Assembly: GCA_035222895.1 (NCBI GenBank) | Contig: JAVYIG010007531.1 | Coordinates: 1 to 64,000 of the forward strand | DNA from: Strongylocentrotus droebachiensis | Taxonomy: Eukaryota > Echinodermata > Echinoidea > Camarodonta > Strongylocentrotidae | Length of the DNA: 64,000 nucleotides | Direction of reading: 5' to 3' | In this document: positions 28,344-40,400 of the stretch, one piece after another | Layout: each line of letters starts with the position of its first letter | How positions within the stretch are numbered: the first letter of the stretch is position 1 | Notes under the pieces: model-generated | Seen by the model: only the letters and a program-made list of their open reading frames with translations | Told to the model about the DNA's origin: nothing | Database searches by the model: none | Translations under genes and position numbers: made by a program

Positions 28344-31300
28344 CTAAAAAAGAGGTTCTTTTGGTTGACGCTTTCTTGCTAGATGTGGGTTGAACTGTGA
28401 GTTATATTTTCCATCCAATTTATCCGTTATCACCAACGTGGGAGCAGGCTGTTCTACCAGTGGCTTTCCAGCCAAAAATCTTTCAGTCTTAGTCCTCTCT
28501 GCTGCCTCTCTCCTTATCCTCTCTGCTCTTAACTGTTCAATTGTGGGAGCAGGTTTAGCAGACACCTGCAATTTCTGGTTGTCCATCTCCTCGCTGCCAT
28601 TGCTTGAGGAGCTCTGACTATCACTATTGCTGTCACTCCTGCTTGATTTACGCTTGTGTTTTCTATCTCTTTTCTGAGATTTCTTACGTCTTCTAGACAG
28701 TCTAGCCTCTCGCCTTGCGTCCTCACTCTCTGAACTTGTACTTTCACTGTGATGTCTTGAATGTTTTCTGTGTTTGCTACTGGATTTCTTATGACTATGT
28801 TTTCTGGAGTCTCTTCTGCTTTCCTTTAGTCCGTGATGTTTCTTTCTCTTCTTTTCTTTGTGTTTTTTGTGACTTGTAGTTTCCTTTCCATTTTCTTCCT
28901 CTTTAGATTTATTCTTGTACTTGCTGAACATCTTCATCAGACTTGTTGTGCCCGGTAGACCCTGTGTATGAGAGAAGAAATGGTTTACTGTAAAATGGCT
29001 TTAAGTGCTATGATTTTTTCTGATGCATATAACATGATATATTCTAATAAGCAAACAGAATTTTCCCATAAATTCTACACGTCAATACAGAAAAAATTAA
29101 TTGCAAAACAATGAAATATAAGGATTATTTTTTCAAATACAGCAATTGTGTATTTCAAATGTTCAACAAACTATAAATGTCTTGCAATTATTAACCACTG
29201 GACTTAAACTTATCAAGATTCTATAGGAATTGTAAGTACTTACAGTGTATTGCTCAGAATACAAGTAAAAGAAAATCAAAGTTACAAATGAATAGAAGAG
29301 CTGTGAGGGAGTAAGCAAGAGATCCAAAATAGATGAGAGAAAAAGAGAGAAAGGGGAGGCAATGAGTAATGGACAGTACATATCTACAAAACTGTGGGAG
29401 ACAGAAAGAGAGAGAGAGAGAGAGACAGACAATCAAAGCAAAATTAATAAGAAAACACAGACAAAAGTTTATATCAATGAATGTTCAATTGCAAAAAAAA
29501 AAAAATAGAAAAAGAACAGAAATGATGTGATATAGAAACTGGATACTTAAGGTGAAAATTCCTTCAATTCATACCCCTTTTGGTTGAGATTCCTTCTCTA
29601 TGGAAGAATGCTGTTGACTGGTAGTCTTTTTCTCAGTCACACTCTTTGGTTTCTTCCCAAGGTACCTCAACATGGCATTCATTGGATCCATTGACGCTTT
29701 TCTCTTCATTTCAAGTGTGCTGAAAATTGAAAATCAAATTAAAAAAAATATAAAAAAAGACAGTTTATCACAAGTTGTTAACAAAAATAAAAAGCAAATC
29801 TCTCAAGATTAAAGACTATAACATTTTACTTATTAACCATGTCAGCAGGAATACACTAATATTTTTTTTTTACTTCTCTTGTGTAAAAATCACATGAATA
29901 GGACTTTTCAATAGTGGAGCTGAATTGGTATGATTGTGTTGGCTAAATTTCACACAATTTGGGGTCTAAAATTACCTTCATAGCACTTTTAGGTCTTCAA
30001 AGGGCACTAGAAATGTCATAGATAGGAATAAGAGCAATAACCATGCACTTTGAAGGCAATTGCGGTCTGAAAACAGAACTCAACTATCCCTTTAATACCC
30101 TCTAAATTTATTAAAACTCCATTTCTGCCTGATCCCTTGTCACTTTTGTGAGTCCCCCTAAATTGTAATCTTTGGTCAGGACTGTAACTCCTGTAATTCA
30201 CACAAAAGTTGACTTGGGTTTATGTTATTAAAGACCAATTCTTTACTCCTAAACAACACCACGGGAACTATAACTCCCAGATATAGAACCACTGCTTCAC
30301 AAGAATGATTACAAACTGAAGGGGAAAAAAAGAAGAAAAAAGGAGAACTTAAATCCCCACTGCACTACCTGCGCCCTATATATAGCAAACAATGCCTAAG
30401 CTGTACCTGTTGGTCCCCTATGGTCCCCTATGGTCCCCTTTTTCTTGTGTTAATTGAGAGCTGATTTGATGAGATAACCACCTGTCAGTGACCATGCAGG
30501 GAGGTCTAATTCCTCCTGGCCAAACTAGTGCAGATAGGCTTAAATAATTGAACTCACTCTGTACTTGTTGCTTCCACGCTTTTCTTGTCCTTCTCTTCTC
30601 TGTTTTGCTGATACCAAGGTTTGACTGGTTGTGTTTCGATGGCACTCTGTCCAAGACCTACCAGTAGCCCAATCTTCTTCTCATAGGCATCTTGTTCCTG
30701 CTTCTTCTCAGCCTCGTGGTCCTTGTTACTGGTATTGGTGTTGCTCTATCAGGATACGAGAAATGGAGGTTTCTAAATAGATGCAGTTATATGCTGAATA
30801 CACAGCTCTGATAAAAATGTAATATATATATATTATTTTATCGGGAGTGTCGTGTTCGAGTGGTTTAACGCGCTTGACTGGAAATGCGAAGGTCGAGGGT
30901 TTGAATCCCGACACAGCATTAATATCCTTTGGCAAGATATTAACCTGCACTTGCTACTCTCCACCCAGGTGTTAAATGGGTACCCGGTAGGATGCGACCT
31001 TCATTGTTGGTCAAACAGTTTTTGAGCGTCAAGTAACGCCTGGCTGGAATGCTCCCCAGGGAGTGGAGATTGTGCACACAGTATGCGCGGGCAAGCACTG
31101 AATATAATGACCGGGGTAATAGTATATTTATAAAGCGCTTAGAGACATTTGTATTAAGCGCTATATAAAAGCTAAATATTATTATTATTATTATGAAAAT
31201 AGAGGACTTATAGTAAAGCTGCAATAGTAATGGTATAATACATTTATAGTTTGTGATTATAATTGATTACTAATGTATATGTGTTCTCTTTAATCCTAAA

Positions 31301-34107
31301 TCTGTTTATGTGTGTGAACATTCATAGTTTGTTATTTGAGAACTAACACACCTCTCAAAGTGGATGAATGTTATTTACATGTGTTAGAAGTAAAGCTAGA
31401 AAAGGACAAATTGGTAATATTAAATATCTGAATCTTATTTGTCCCAATAAAAGACTTTTGAAGGTCCGTAAATTTGCATTGGCTGCCACTATCAAGCAGT
31501 ACATTGAACCTACTTTTCTTTGAATATGTATTATTATTCATATATATTCTTACAAATAAAAGCCTGAACACAAACTACATAACATCAGTTGAAGTCAAGA
31601 GAATATCATCTTACCCCTGCCTCTATTTCAGAGAAGAAGTTGATGTGAGTTCTGGGCAGGGGTTGAGAAGTGGGTTCTCCTGTAGGTGCCACATCAGGCA
31701 TCGGCTGTGGTCCAATCTCTTCCTCTTCATATCCATAGCTGGCGCTGCCAAAACTCTTGTTTCTGGCTTTTATCCTCAGCTTTTCAGTACGTGCTTCTTG
31801 CTCCTGTAAAGGATCATTCATATTCATGTATCAATAAAATATTTAGCAAATACAGCAACTTCAATTTTTCAAGCTTCTATACACTATAAGTAAAATGTCA
31901 ATTTACTTATATGTGAATGCATTGATATCTCTAAATATTTATGGCTCATCACAATTCCTAGCATAAACAAAATTAGGATTCCTACTCCAATAAAAAAAAA
32001 TATTAAAAAAAAAGTTCTTTGATCCAGGTCCCTTCCAATCCAAATATGTTTCAAAATGCAGTTCTCCTGAGGACATCATTTTGATGTGTGAAAAAAAAAT
32101 CATGAACCATGTAGACAAACTAGACATAGCATTGGTTAGCCAGCTCATCAATTTTCATGTAAATGTTCTATTGTTCTTACAGATTTGATAGTGACTATTT
32201 TCTACAAAATTGCAAGAGGTCCACATCCAAATACCGTAAGATTAGACGGAACTTCTATATAGTTTTAAAGGGCTTATGTCTGAGGAACTCCTTTTTAGAT
32301 TGCCCAAACATCCATTCTTTAAAAAAAAAATCATTCCTAGTTTTCCTACATCATGACGTTTTTTTTTTAAAGAAACAGTTTGATGCCAAGAAACAAATCA
32401 TCTGTTCAGAGCCAGAAGGGTGTTAACTCTGTGTTTAAGTATATAAGTTAACATCCTTGTGGCTCCATACAGATTGGTTACATACTTTGTAACCTTAAAA
32501 GTTCATAGATATACAATACGGTACTTACAGCCAGAGCAATCCTTCCTTCTTTCTCTTTCTCTTCCTCTGCGGCTTGAGCTTCATCCCTCTTGACTTTGGC
32601 AATATTATCTCGGGTCCGGACATGCCAACTAGTAAACAAAAGAGAAGGATGAATATGGCAACAGTTAATACAAAGACCTGACAAAAATGGAAGTCAAAAT
32701 TATTCTCTACTCTGAAGCAGGCACGTAGCCAGGGGGGTTGGTAGGGGCAGTCGCCCCTCCCCCTAAAAAAAAAAAAATGGCCAAAAAAGAGAGAGAGAGT
32801 GAGAGAGAAAAGAAAAAAATTAAGAGGACGTAGGAAGAAAATGGAGCAGACAAAGAAACATTTTTGAAAATTTCGACATTATCAAGAGTCGAGAACGGCA
32901 TAACGAATCGTCTTCGTTCTCTAATAATTTAATGAAATGTCAAAGCTACCGCGCTTCGCACACTTTGTACCCATCCCTCTCTAAGGAGCGCGCTCTGTAA
33001 GTGATTGGCACGTTTTGCGTGCTCACTATCGCCCTCTAAAATAAAATCCTAGCTATGCGCTTGCTCTGAAATCTTGTAGATGTACATTGTAGGTCAAATT
33101 TTATTTAGTTGCCACTTAATCAGTAGGGGCGCTGGTCCGAGAATAAGGATCGTCTTCATAAATGAAGATGGTCTTTGTAAACGCGGACCAATGCTTCCTC
33201 AAAAACAAGGATCGTCTGCAAAAAAGCAGATGTTCCATATTTTTGATCGGCACATTGGCGATGCAAAAAACGGATTCCGGGATGATTTTCTTGATGCATT
33301 TTACATTGACTTTGTACAGAGACCTTCACATTATGAGCAATAAATCCTTGGGAAGACGGACAACCGATAAAAGTAGACGGTCAACGAGGGTTATTTTCCC
33401 CTGTGGAATCCAAATTTGGCATTGCCATCGGGCGGTTCGGTAACCCGAAACCTGCAGAGCACTGATGAAAAAAAACGTCCGCGAAAATGCAGAGACGATC
33501 CTTGTTTATGAGGACGCTTTTTGTCCGCGTTTATGAGGATATCCTTGTTTATGAGGACGATCCTCATTCTCGGACCAGCGCCCCTACTGTTAATAATGAG
33601 CATTGCTTGTAGTTGTAAGTCCTGCTATTTCACTGTCGTTAGAAATATTTCCACAAGACTTCCATTCCCTCCTGCTCAAACACCATCCATCAGCTGCAAT
33701 TTTTTTCCTCTCAGAATAAACAGAAAACTTGATAGAATCTACATCCGAAATTCTGGATAAAAACATTAATAGATCTAGCCTTGATTTAACAGGTTATCAG
33801 AAATATATCTAGGGTCTAAATGTAGATATATTATTCTGTAGTCAAAGCTTATGATAAAAAAATAGTAGAGAAACCAAGTGTGCACAGCCAAAATAGGTGA
33901 CGTGCGCAAAGATAAACACTGAGATTTGAGTAGCCTAATGTGTAAATGACAACAAACAGACCACACCATTGTACACACATGGGACTACATAAAACAATTA
34001 TGCTCACAATAATTGTATTTTTAACGTATTTAAACGAAGTATTAAGCTTTAAAATATGACATAGATAATAAGGCACAATCTCACCTTTTCTTCGGTAAAA
34101 TATTCAT
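28344..34107 (-). CDS. LENG1: LENG1 homologue, CIR_N-domain nuclear protein (6 coding exons)
   Basis: Exons in transcript order: 34085-34107, 32529-32628, 31615-31803, 30558-30745, 29575-29719, 28344-28961. All have GT/AG junctions and consistent phases, giving about 420 residues against 264 in human. The first exon codes only MNILPKK; spliced to exon 2 it gives [15 protein letters not shown] and then a Glu/Lys coil with [10 protein letters not shown], the CIR_N type N-terminus seen in LENG1, CWC25 and CIR. Exon 4 carries [20 protein letters not shown], with PWYQ next; exon 5 carries [13 protein letters not shown]. The last exon is much longer than in vertebrates, because a Lys/His/Ser/Arg-rich stretch precedes the conserved end ([20 protein letters not shown], then [14 protein letters not shown]). 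The function of LENG1 is poorly known; a nuclear, splicing-associated role is inferred from the domain. It shares a short upstream region with C18orf63. Confidence 0.93.
29400..29430 (-). repeat. GA microsatellite in LENG1 intron 5
   Basis: A short (AG)n run within a wider purine-rich stretch (29330-29430). The serine-rich minus-strand frames here are artefacts. Confidence 0.8.
30350..30545 (+). repeat. Interspersed repeat shared with 13725-13915
   Basis: Second copy of the family described in DHX38 intron 12, with a GGTCCCCTAT triplication (30414-30435) absent there. It ends about 12 bp from the LENG1 exon 4 donor. Confidence 0.6.
30836..31196 (+). mobile_element. tRNA-derived SINE in LENG1 intron 3
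   Basis: The first 75 bases fold like a tRNA. GAGTGGTTTAACGCGC fits an A box and GAGGGTTTGAATCCCGACAC contains a B box (GGTTTGAATCC), the internal RNA polymerase III promoter. The body follows and ends in AAGCGCTTAGAGACAT, GCGCTATATAAAAGC and an ATT repeat tail. Related fragments lie at 16108, 19888, 20814 and 55232. It is opposite in orientation to LENG1. Confidence 0.75.
32716..32800 (+). repeat. Transposon end fragment with purine-rich tail
   Basis: GCACGTAGCCAGGGGGGTTG followed by CAGTCGCCCCTCCCCC, an A run and a GA tract. This resembles the CAGG(GG)CGTAG-type element ends near 1483 and 2693, but no partner end was found. In LENG1 intron 1. Confidence 0.35.
33121..33589. mobile_element. 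MITE with long inverted ends in LENG1 intron 1
   Basis: CAGTAGGGGCGCTGGTCCGA, continuing to GAATAAGGATCGTC, pairs with its inverse ending at 33589. TTAAT flanks both sides (33116-33120 and 33590-33594). About 469 bp, no transposase; several internal AAGGATCGTC and GAGGACG repeats. Confidence 0.75.
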
Positions 34108-34493
34108 AGTGAAATTGTATCACTTTTGCTCTAAAATGATAGAAACATGTTACGACTTCGGTCCGACTTTCATCACGTCGATATTCGGGTAGGCGATACC
34201 GCGTCGCGTCTACGTCGGTCGTTCCCAGATCGGATATCCGGACTTCGTCTCGACTAAATTCAAATGCGCGGTACGAAAAAGTCAATGCTGAAGATTGTCT
34301 TGGTGTTACTGCTAAGCTATCAATGAAGAATTTAAGATAGTCTAGCTGATAGAAGAGCAAGCAGAACGGACAAAACATGTTGATTGTGTGAAATAACGTT
34401 AAAGTCTGATGCTAGAGTGATGAAGCAAGCTGCATACAAACTATATTTGACTGGTAAAGAAACACAAAAAACATTCGAGATCGAAATTGAAAA
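34108..34493. promoter_or_regulatory. Bidirectional promoter between LENG1 and C18orf63
   Basis: Only 386 bp separate the two divergent start codons. Bases 34141-34280 contain about 20 CpG dinucleotides, far denser than either flank, as expected for a shared unmethylated promoter. No TATA box was recognised. TACGTC/GACGTA-like half sites (around 34209) could bind CREB/ATF factors. Both 5'UTRs must fit in this gap unless further non-coding exons exist. Confidence 0.6.
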
Positions 34494-37400
34494 ATGCCGG
34501 TACACAACACAGCTGGAGGTTCCTCGATCTTCTTTGCAAAAGTTCCAGACTTCAGTCTTCTTTGCTCAGTCGTTTGTCGGCTCGAAAACAATGCACCATC
34601 TGCATACAACTATGGACCAGGTTCTTCATCAGGCATCCATAATCCATCTAGGCTTATATCTAGTTCACAGGATACAAAGAAATCTAGCCAGTCTAATGTT
34701 CTGAAGTGCAGGTTAATGCAAATTCTGTTTTCACTAAATTTTGTTGAATGAACAGATGAAGTTGATGATGAAATTGATGACCATTTTACTGTTTAGCCAA
34801 ATACTAAACCAGGCTTCAAGCAAAGCTGTTCCAGAAGTGTTTCAAATCTTGTATTGTTCCAGGAACTTTCATTTAATGGGATGTTAAGTCAAGATAATTA
34901 TGATGTAGTTAGTCTAGAATCTATGCTATGTTTTATCATTAATATTATTAGAAGTCATTGTCAAATCTGTTATTTTATTACTTCCTGATCAAAACAAAAC
35001 TGTTTATTAATATTATTAGATCTAGACTCTACTGCCTAACTTAGTAGTAGTCTACTGGGTCTAGAATATATCTAGACCATTTTTGAAAAGAAATATTGTT
35101 TACATGACTTTGATTATTTATAAATAAATGAAAGTTTGGGTAGACATTCTTATTCTTCACCAGTAATTTGGCATTTATACTGGAGAAAAAGTTGTTTTAT
35201 GATTAATAAAAAAGATAACTTTGGCGCATATTTTGCAAATAGCCAATGGTTTAGATAAAGGGAAGCTATAGATCTTCTAGACCTAGATGAGAATTGTAGC
35301 CTGTAGGGGTGTTTGGTAAGAGAGATACATATCACCTTAAAATCAATTCTTCTACTTATAATATACTAACAACTTGATATTCATTCTTACAGAGAACTGA
35401 TATTCACTGAGTCCAATGTCTTGGCCTCACCATCTCTCCAAGAAGAAGGCAATATTTATGTGATCATCACTTCTGAGTTTTGGCAGTCAGGCAAGCTTCA
35501 AGAAAAATGTCAGAAGATGAGCTTACAGGTACATCCATCATTTGAAAACTAAAGTAAATGTTATTATAAACTTTGAAACATGGAAAAAACAAAATTAACA
35601 AAAAAATTAATGCAAACAATGAACATTTATGTAACTCTACAGAAATATACTGAAAGAAAAAAAGGAATATCCTACATTCTAACGAGCCTCTTCTCTCTAA
35701 AACAAATCTTTGAAGTAAATACAAAGAGAGGTAAAATAAAAAAACTTGTTATAAAAAACAGTTTTCGACATTACTATTAGATCTACAGAGTTTTCTCTAA
35801 TGGCTTCCCAATGATTTTACTCTTGGGCATTTGTAATATGCGACAAAACACTATTGTAAAGGTCTTATTTTCAAAATGGTAATCATGTTTATAGACTTTG
35901 GAATGATCATTGCTGAATTATTGACTTATTCAATTTTCTCCAGGTTGGGAAACCCATTCGGGTAATTCCAGCAGTGTTTCAAGCCTGCTTTACATACACA
36001 ATGAAGGCAAAGCTAGCTCCTTCGTGGAACAAAGTTGGAGAATATTACATCCAGGGCAGGGACTTCATCACAAGTACTGGAATCCTTGGTGCTATCAGTA
36101 AGTAATAATGATTTCTCAATCTAAGGTAAAACATGATGGTGAAGAAACAAAACTTTTTGAGGCACATCAATATATGAGCAGAATGCTAGTTTGTTCTTAC
36201 ACTGGAGAATGTGCAAGACTTTCCCTTATCATGTTTGATAATTATGTTTGATAAATAGTAAATATTGGATAGAATAATTTGATTCTTCAGGGATTAATTC
36301 TATGACACATCCAAAATTTGTGTAGATGACAAAAATATGTTGTGGAAGTGATTCATATAAAAAATGGATAGGGTTCATGATTTTTTTAATAAAATGACCC
36401 TAGATGTGTATGGAGTAGATTAAGGAAAGCATTGTTGTGAGGATCCATCAATGCAAGAATATCGTACTAATGACAATGAGATGAAAACCATCTCATTTAA
36501 TATGAATTGTGATGAAGCAAGCATATGTTTCAGAATGTACTTATCCAGATACACAAAGTTTTGCATTTCTGTTTTCTTAACAGACCTTGAAACAAACGTG
36601 ACAGATGGTGAAATATGCCTTGCAGTCAAGCCTTTAACTGTCAAGATGCCACATTGCACAGTAAGTGTTGATAGCAGTCTTTCAAAATACAATTTATTTC
36701 ATCCTGGTGTAGGTACATCTTATGAAGATATGAAATTATTATTTTGGTTACTGTCTTTTTTTCTTTTTTTTAAAAGTTCAATCTCCTTGTATTAATGCAA
36801 TATTGTGATCAGTTGATTATTATTATATAAAAAATGATACTTTATGAATGGCTCTACTTGTTTTGAAATAAAAATAATTATAAAAAAATCAATGTAAGGG
36901 AAAGAGCATAAATGGTCAAAAAGTAAAGCGATACAAAGATGATTTAAGACAGGTCAAAACAAATGACATCTTAGTTTCTCTCTTTTTTTTGGGGGGGGGG
37001 GGGGGGGAGGAGTATTTTTGTAGCATATAAACTTTGGAGTCTATCCTAAATGATGTTTAGAGTCTTTAGACCAATGCACCTAAAAAAACTAAGAATGATA
37101 GTATACAGAATAATAAATACAAATGGTAAATTGCTATAAATTGTTTTTCTCCCCCCCCCCCAAATATTTTCTTCTCAACAGTTGCAGGATTTTGGTGTTT
37201 TACCTCCTATCATTAATCACTTTCTGGTGGATATCAACTACATCATCTCAGAATACTCTGTAGATGACAAGTGGTGCTATGTACTACCAAGGTAAGTATT
37301 TATATTTAAATCAATAATTAACTCAAATAATGATTAAAAATTAGTTTATAATTATGGATTCTATCAACTGTTCCTTTTACTCTTGAACTTTTCAAAATTG

Positions 37401-40400
37401 AATTGTTCTGTACATTCTCCAGAATTTTTTTTTTTTTAAATCACCTTTCACAAGATAAGTTTGAAATGCAGGTTGTGTAAATAAGTTTTTGCCAAATGTA
37501 AACATAGGTTCAACCAAGATCTATATTTGTGAAAAATGCATATATTGAACATTTACTTGACTGGTCTTTACCTATATCTTGTTGGGAGAGATAATTTTAA
37601 ATTCAATATTTTCACATCTAATGAAGATAGCCAGATACACGCCCAAGCACCATTTATTGTGAAATCATACCAAGATTTGTTCTCAGAGCCATTGGAAATA
37701 GCTTTAAAATAGAAAAAGAGACTGTCCCCTTTTGAGTTGAATGATTAATTATTTAGATTCCCAACTTACTAAGAACTCAAAACCTGTAATTACATTAATT
37801 TGACCATAAAAAAAAATACTTTAATCTAATAATGGTCTCTTTATTCCAGATGTGCTAACAACCATTTAAATCTGATTTTATCTTTTATAAATCAATGATA
37901 ACATGTATAGTTGTAAAGGTGTGTGTGACAAACTCAGTTTACTCTACTTATTATTATCATAAACTGTTGTAGAATGTAGACCCTGCTGATTGATTTTGAC
38001 TTCATTTTACAGTATGAAGAAAGGGAAAGTCGTGAGTCTGACGCATCATATCCCATCTTCCAGTCCTTACAAAACCTATGGTGATCTGAAGAAGTATTGG
38101 AAAAATAATGTAAGTGAATCCCATTCCTCAATTTGGCAATATGATAATTGTTATAGGATGACGATAATTGTTATAGGATGACGATGCTTGTCATGTGTAA
38201 ACTTCTTATCTTCTACTGTCTTTTTCAAAGACGCATTTTAGAATGGAGGCTTCCTTAAAGGAATAAAGACAATTTTAAAGGTTTTTAGCTTCTTTTCAAA
38301 TTGTTCATTTTCCTTTCATTCTCACCAAATCTTACATTAAAATGTAGAACACTGTTTCATACTGATTATCAGTAGCCACCATAAAATTCAAGCTCACATT
38401 TTTCAATTTTAAAATGAATCCTCAACTATGTTTTTTTTTTAAAGGTATAATTATTTAATTGATTTATATTATGATACAATTACATATATTTAACTCGTGT
38501 TGTATATGTACCTAGTTGTGTATTACTTTTTATAACAATGAACAATGCAGAAATAAAATCTGACAAACAGTCACTCTGTATAAGCTTAACTTTTTATTTG
38601 TATTATTATTCTATTCTTCACAGTATGGCTACAGATTACCAGAGAGTGGAGAAGGCATAGTGTACATCAACATCTTCTTCCCTGCAATACCACACACTAT
38701 GTTCACGTATCCTTCATGATTAATAGAAATAAGAATAATTCATTCGAACAATTCAAATTTGCAAAGTAGTAAGGGATTTTCTATGGATTTGTTTGTGCTT
38801 TGGGCGACACATACACCTCTTTGCATGAGGATATTTGCTGTTTTAAATATTTGGTAAGATCAATGGTCTTATGCAATTCCATGGTGTTGATATTAGACTT
38901 CAAACAAGAAAAAAATTGTGATCAGTTTCCATTTTATCGGGTATATTAACGTAGTATATTAATTTCACATTAACCTCCATTTTGTTTAAAGTTACATAAG
39001 AAAGAAATCAATATCATGTGTAAATCATTTCATTTAAGAGCAAGATTTTAAAATATTAATGTTTTAGTCCTTCACCAAGAATCATTTTCAGTTACCCAGA
39101 GTTCTGCATCAGGAAGATTGAACTAAGACCGGTTCCTAGAGTTGATTCTACCCCAGTCCTGCAGGCATTCCTGACAGATATTAAGAAGAAGATGCCACAT
39201 ATGTGCCACACCCCTCTAGAAGTCACAAGGAAGCCACAGTACACAGCAGTCACCATGAACTTGGCTAATGGATATGTAAGTAGCGAAGATCTACTAGCAT
39301 ACTTCCGTTCTGGAGGAATTGTGTATTGATTACCATAAAGTGGATGGGGATTTGGATCAGAAAATTTAAAACAAAACTAACAGAAAATGCTGGGAATCAC
39401 ACATGATATGGTTTGTTATGCATGCGGTTCAGGACTTTTAGATTTGTTTCCTTATCTGTCAATGCTTATTATGCAGCTATTATACATTTTTTTACCAAAA
39501 TGCTTTCCTTATGTCATTTAAGATCTATTTAATTTTGTGAGATTTTTCCTGTATATCAGGATTACCATTTAAAAAAGCACATGAGATGACTGTAATGGAG
39601 CCAATCAATCAATTTCTCTTCTTTAATAGATTGAATCTGAGGGCCATTCAAGTATGACTCTGATCAATAGGAAATCTACTGTGCCACAGAGAATCCCTGC
39701 TCGAGCTATAGTGCCGGTCAGTGAGAGCCGCAGCCAACAGCACAGCAGCCAGCCACAGGTATCTCCTTACAGACCACTGACTGGACATCCAGCATACATC
39801 AAGTCTGCCACAGGCTACATCATCAAGACCCCTCAGAACATGTCTCCTGTCACTCCAGCCCTCCCACCCAGTCAGTTTGGGTACCCACATGATGGCTCCT
39901 TGTCTAAAGATGGTCGGCAGAACGCTCAGCAAGGCACCAGATCACATTGTCCATTACCGTATGGGAGCAACACAAAGGTGACTCCTTCACGACGTCATCA
40001 TGATCTTCAAAGTCCTAGGCAGTCACCGTATGCTGCTAAAAGCAATCTATCCATGCCAATGGGTTCTCCTGGTCAGCAAGGTTTGTTCTGTACTCCTCCA
40101 CATCCTTACACATCACCAGCTAACACCGGAGTACATCCTTACGCATCACCAGCTAACACCGGAGCACATCCTTACGCATCACCAGCTAACACCGGAGCAC
40201 ATCCTTACACAACACCAGCTAACACCGGAGCACATCCTTACCCATCACCAGCTAACACCGGAGCACATCCTTACCCATCACCAGCTAACACCGGAGCACA
40301 TCCTTACCCATCACCAGCTAACATCGGAGCACATCCCTACGCATCACCAGCTAACACCGGAGCACATCCCTATGCATCACCAGCTAACACCGGAGCACAT

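Noticed and set aside
34049-34378. 109-codon minus-strand frame across the LENG1 start
   Set aside because: It is out of frame with the MNILPKK start that splices perfectly to [10 protein letters not shown]; it is 5' leader and promoter sequence.
35580-35780. Lysine-rich 66-codon frame
   Set aside because: AT-rich intron 2 of C18orf63 between verified exons; composition only.
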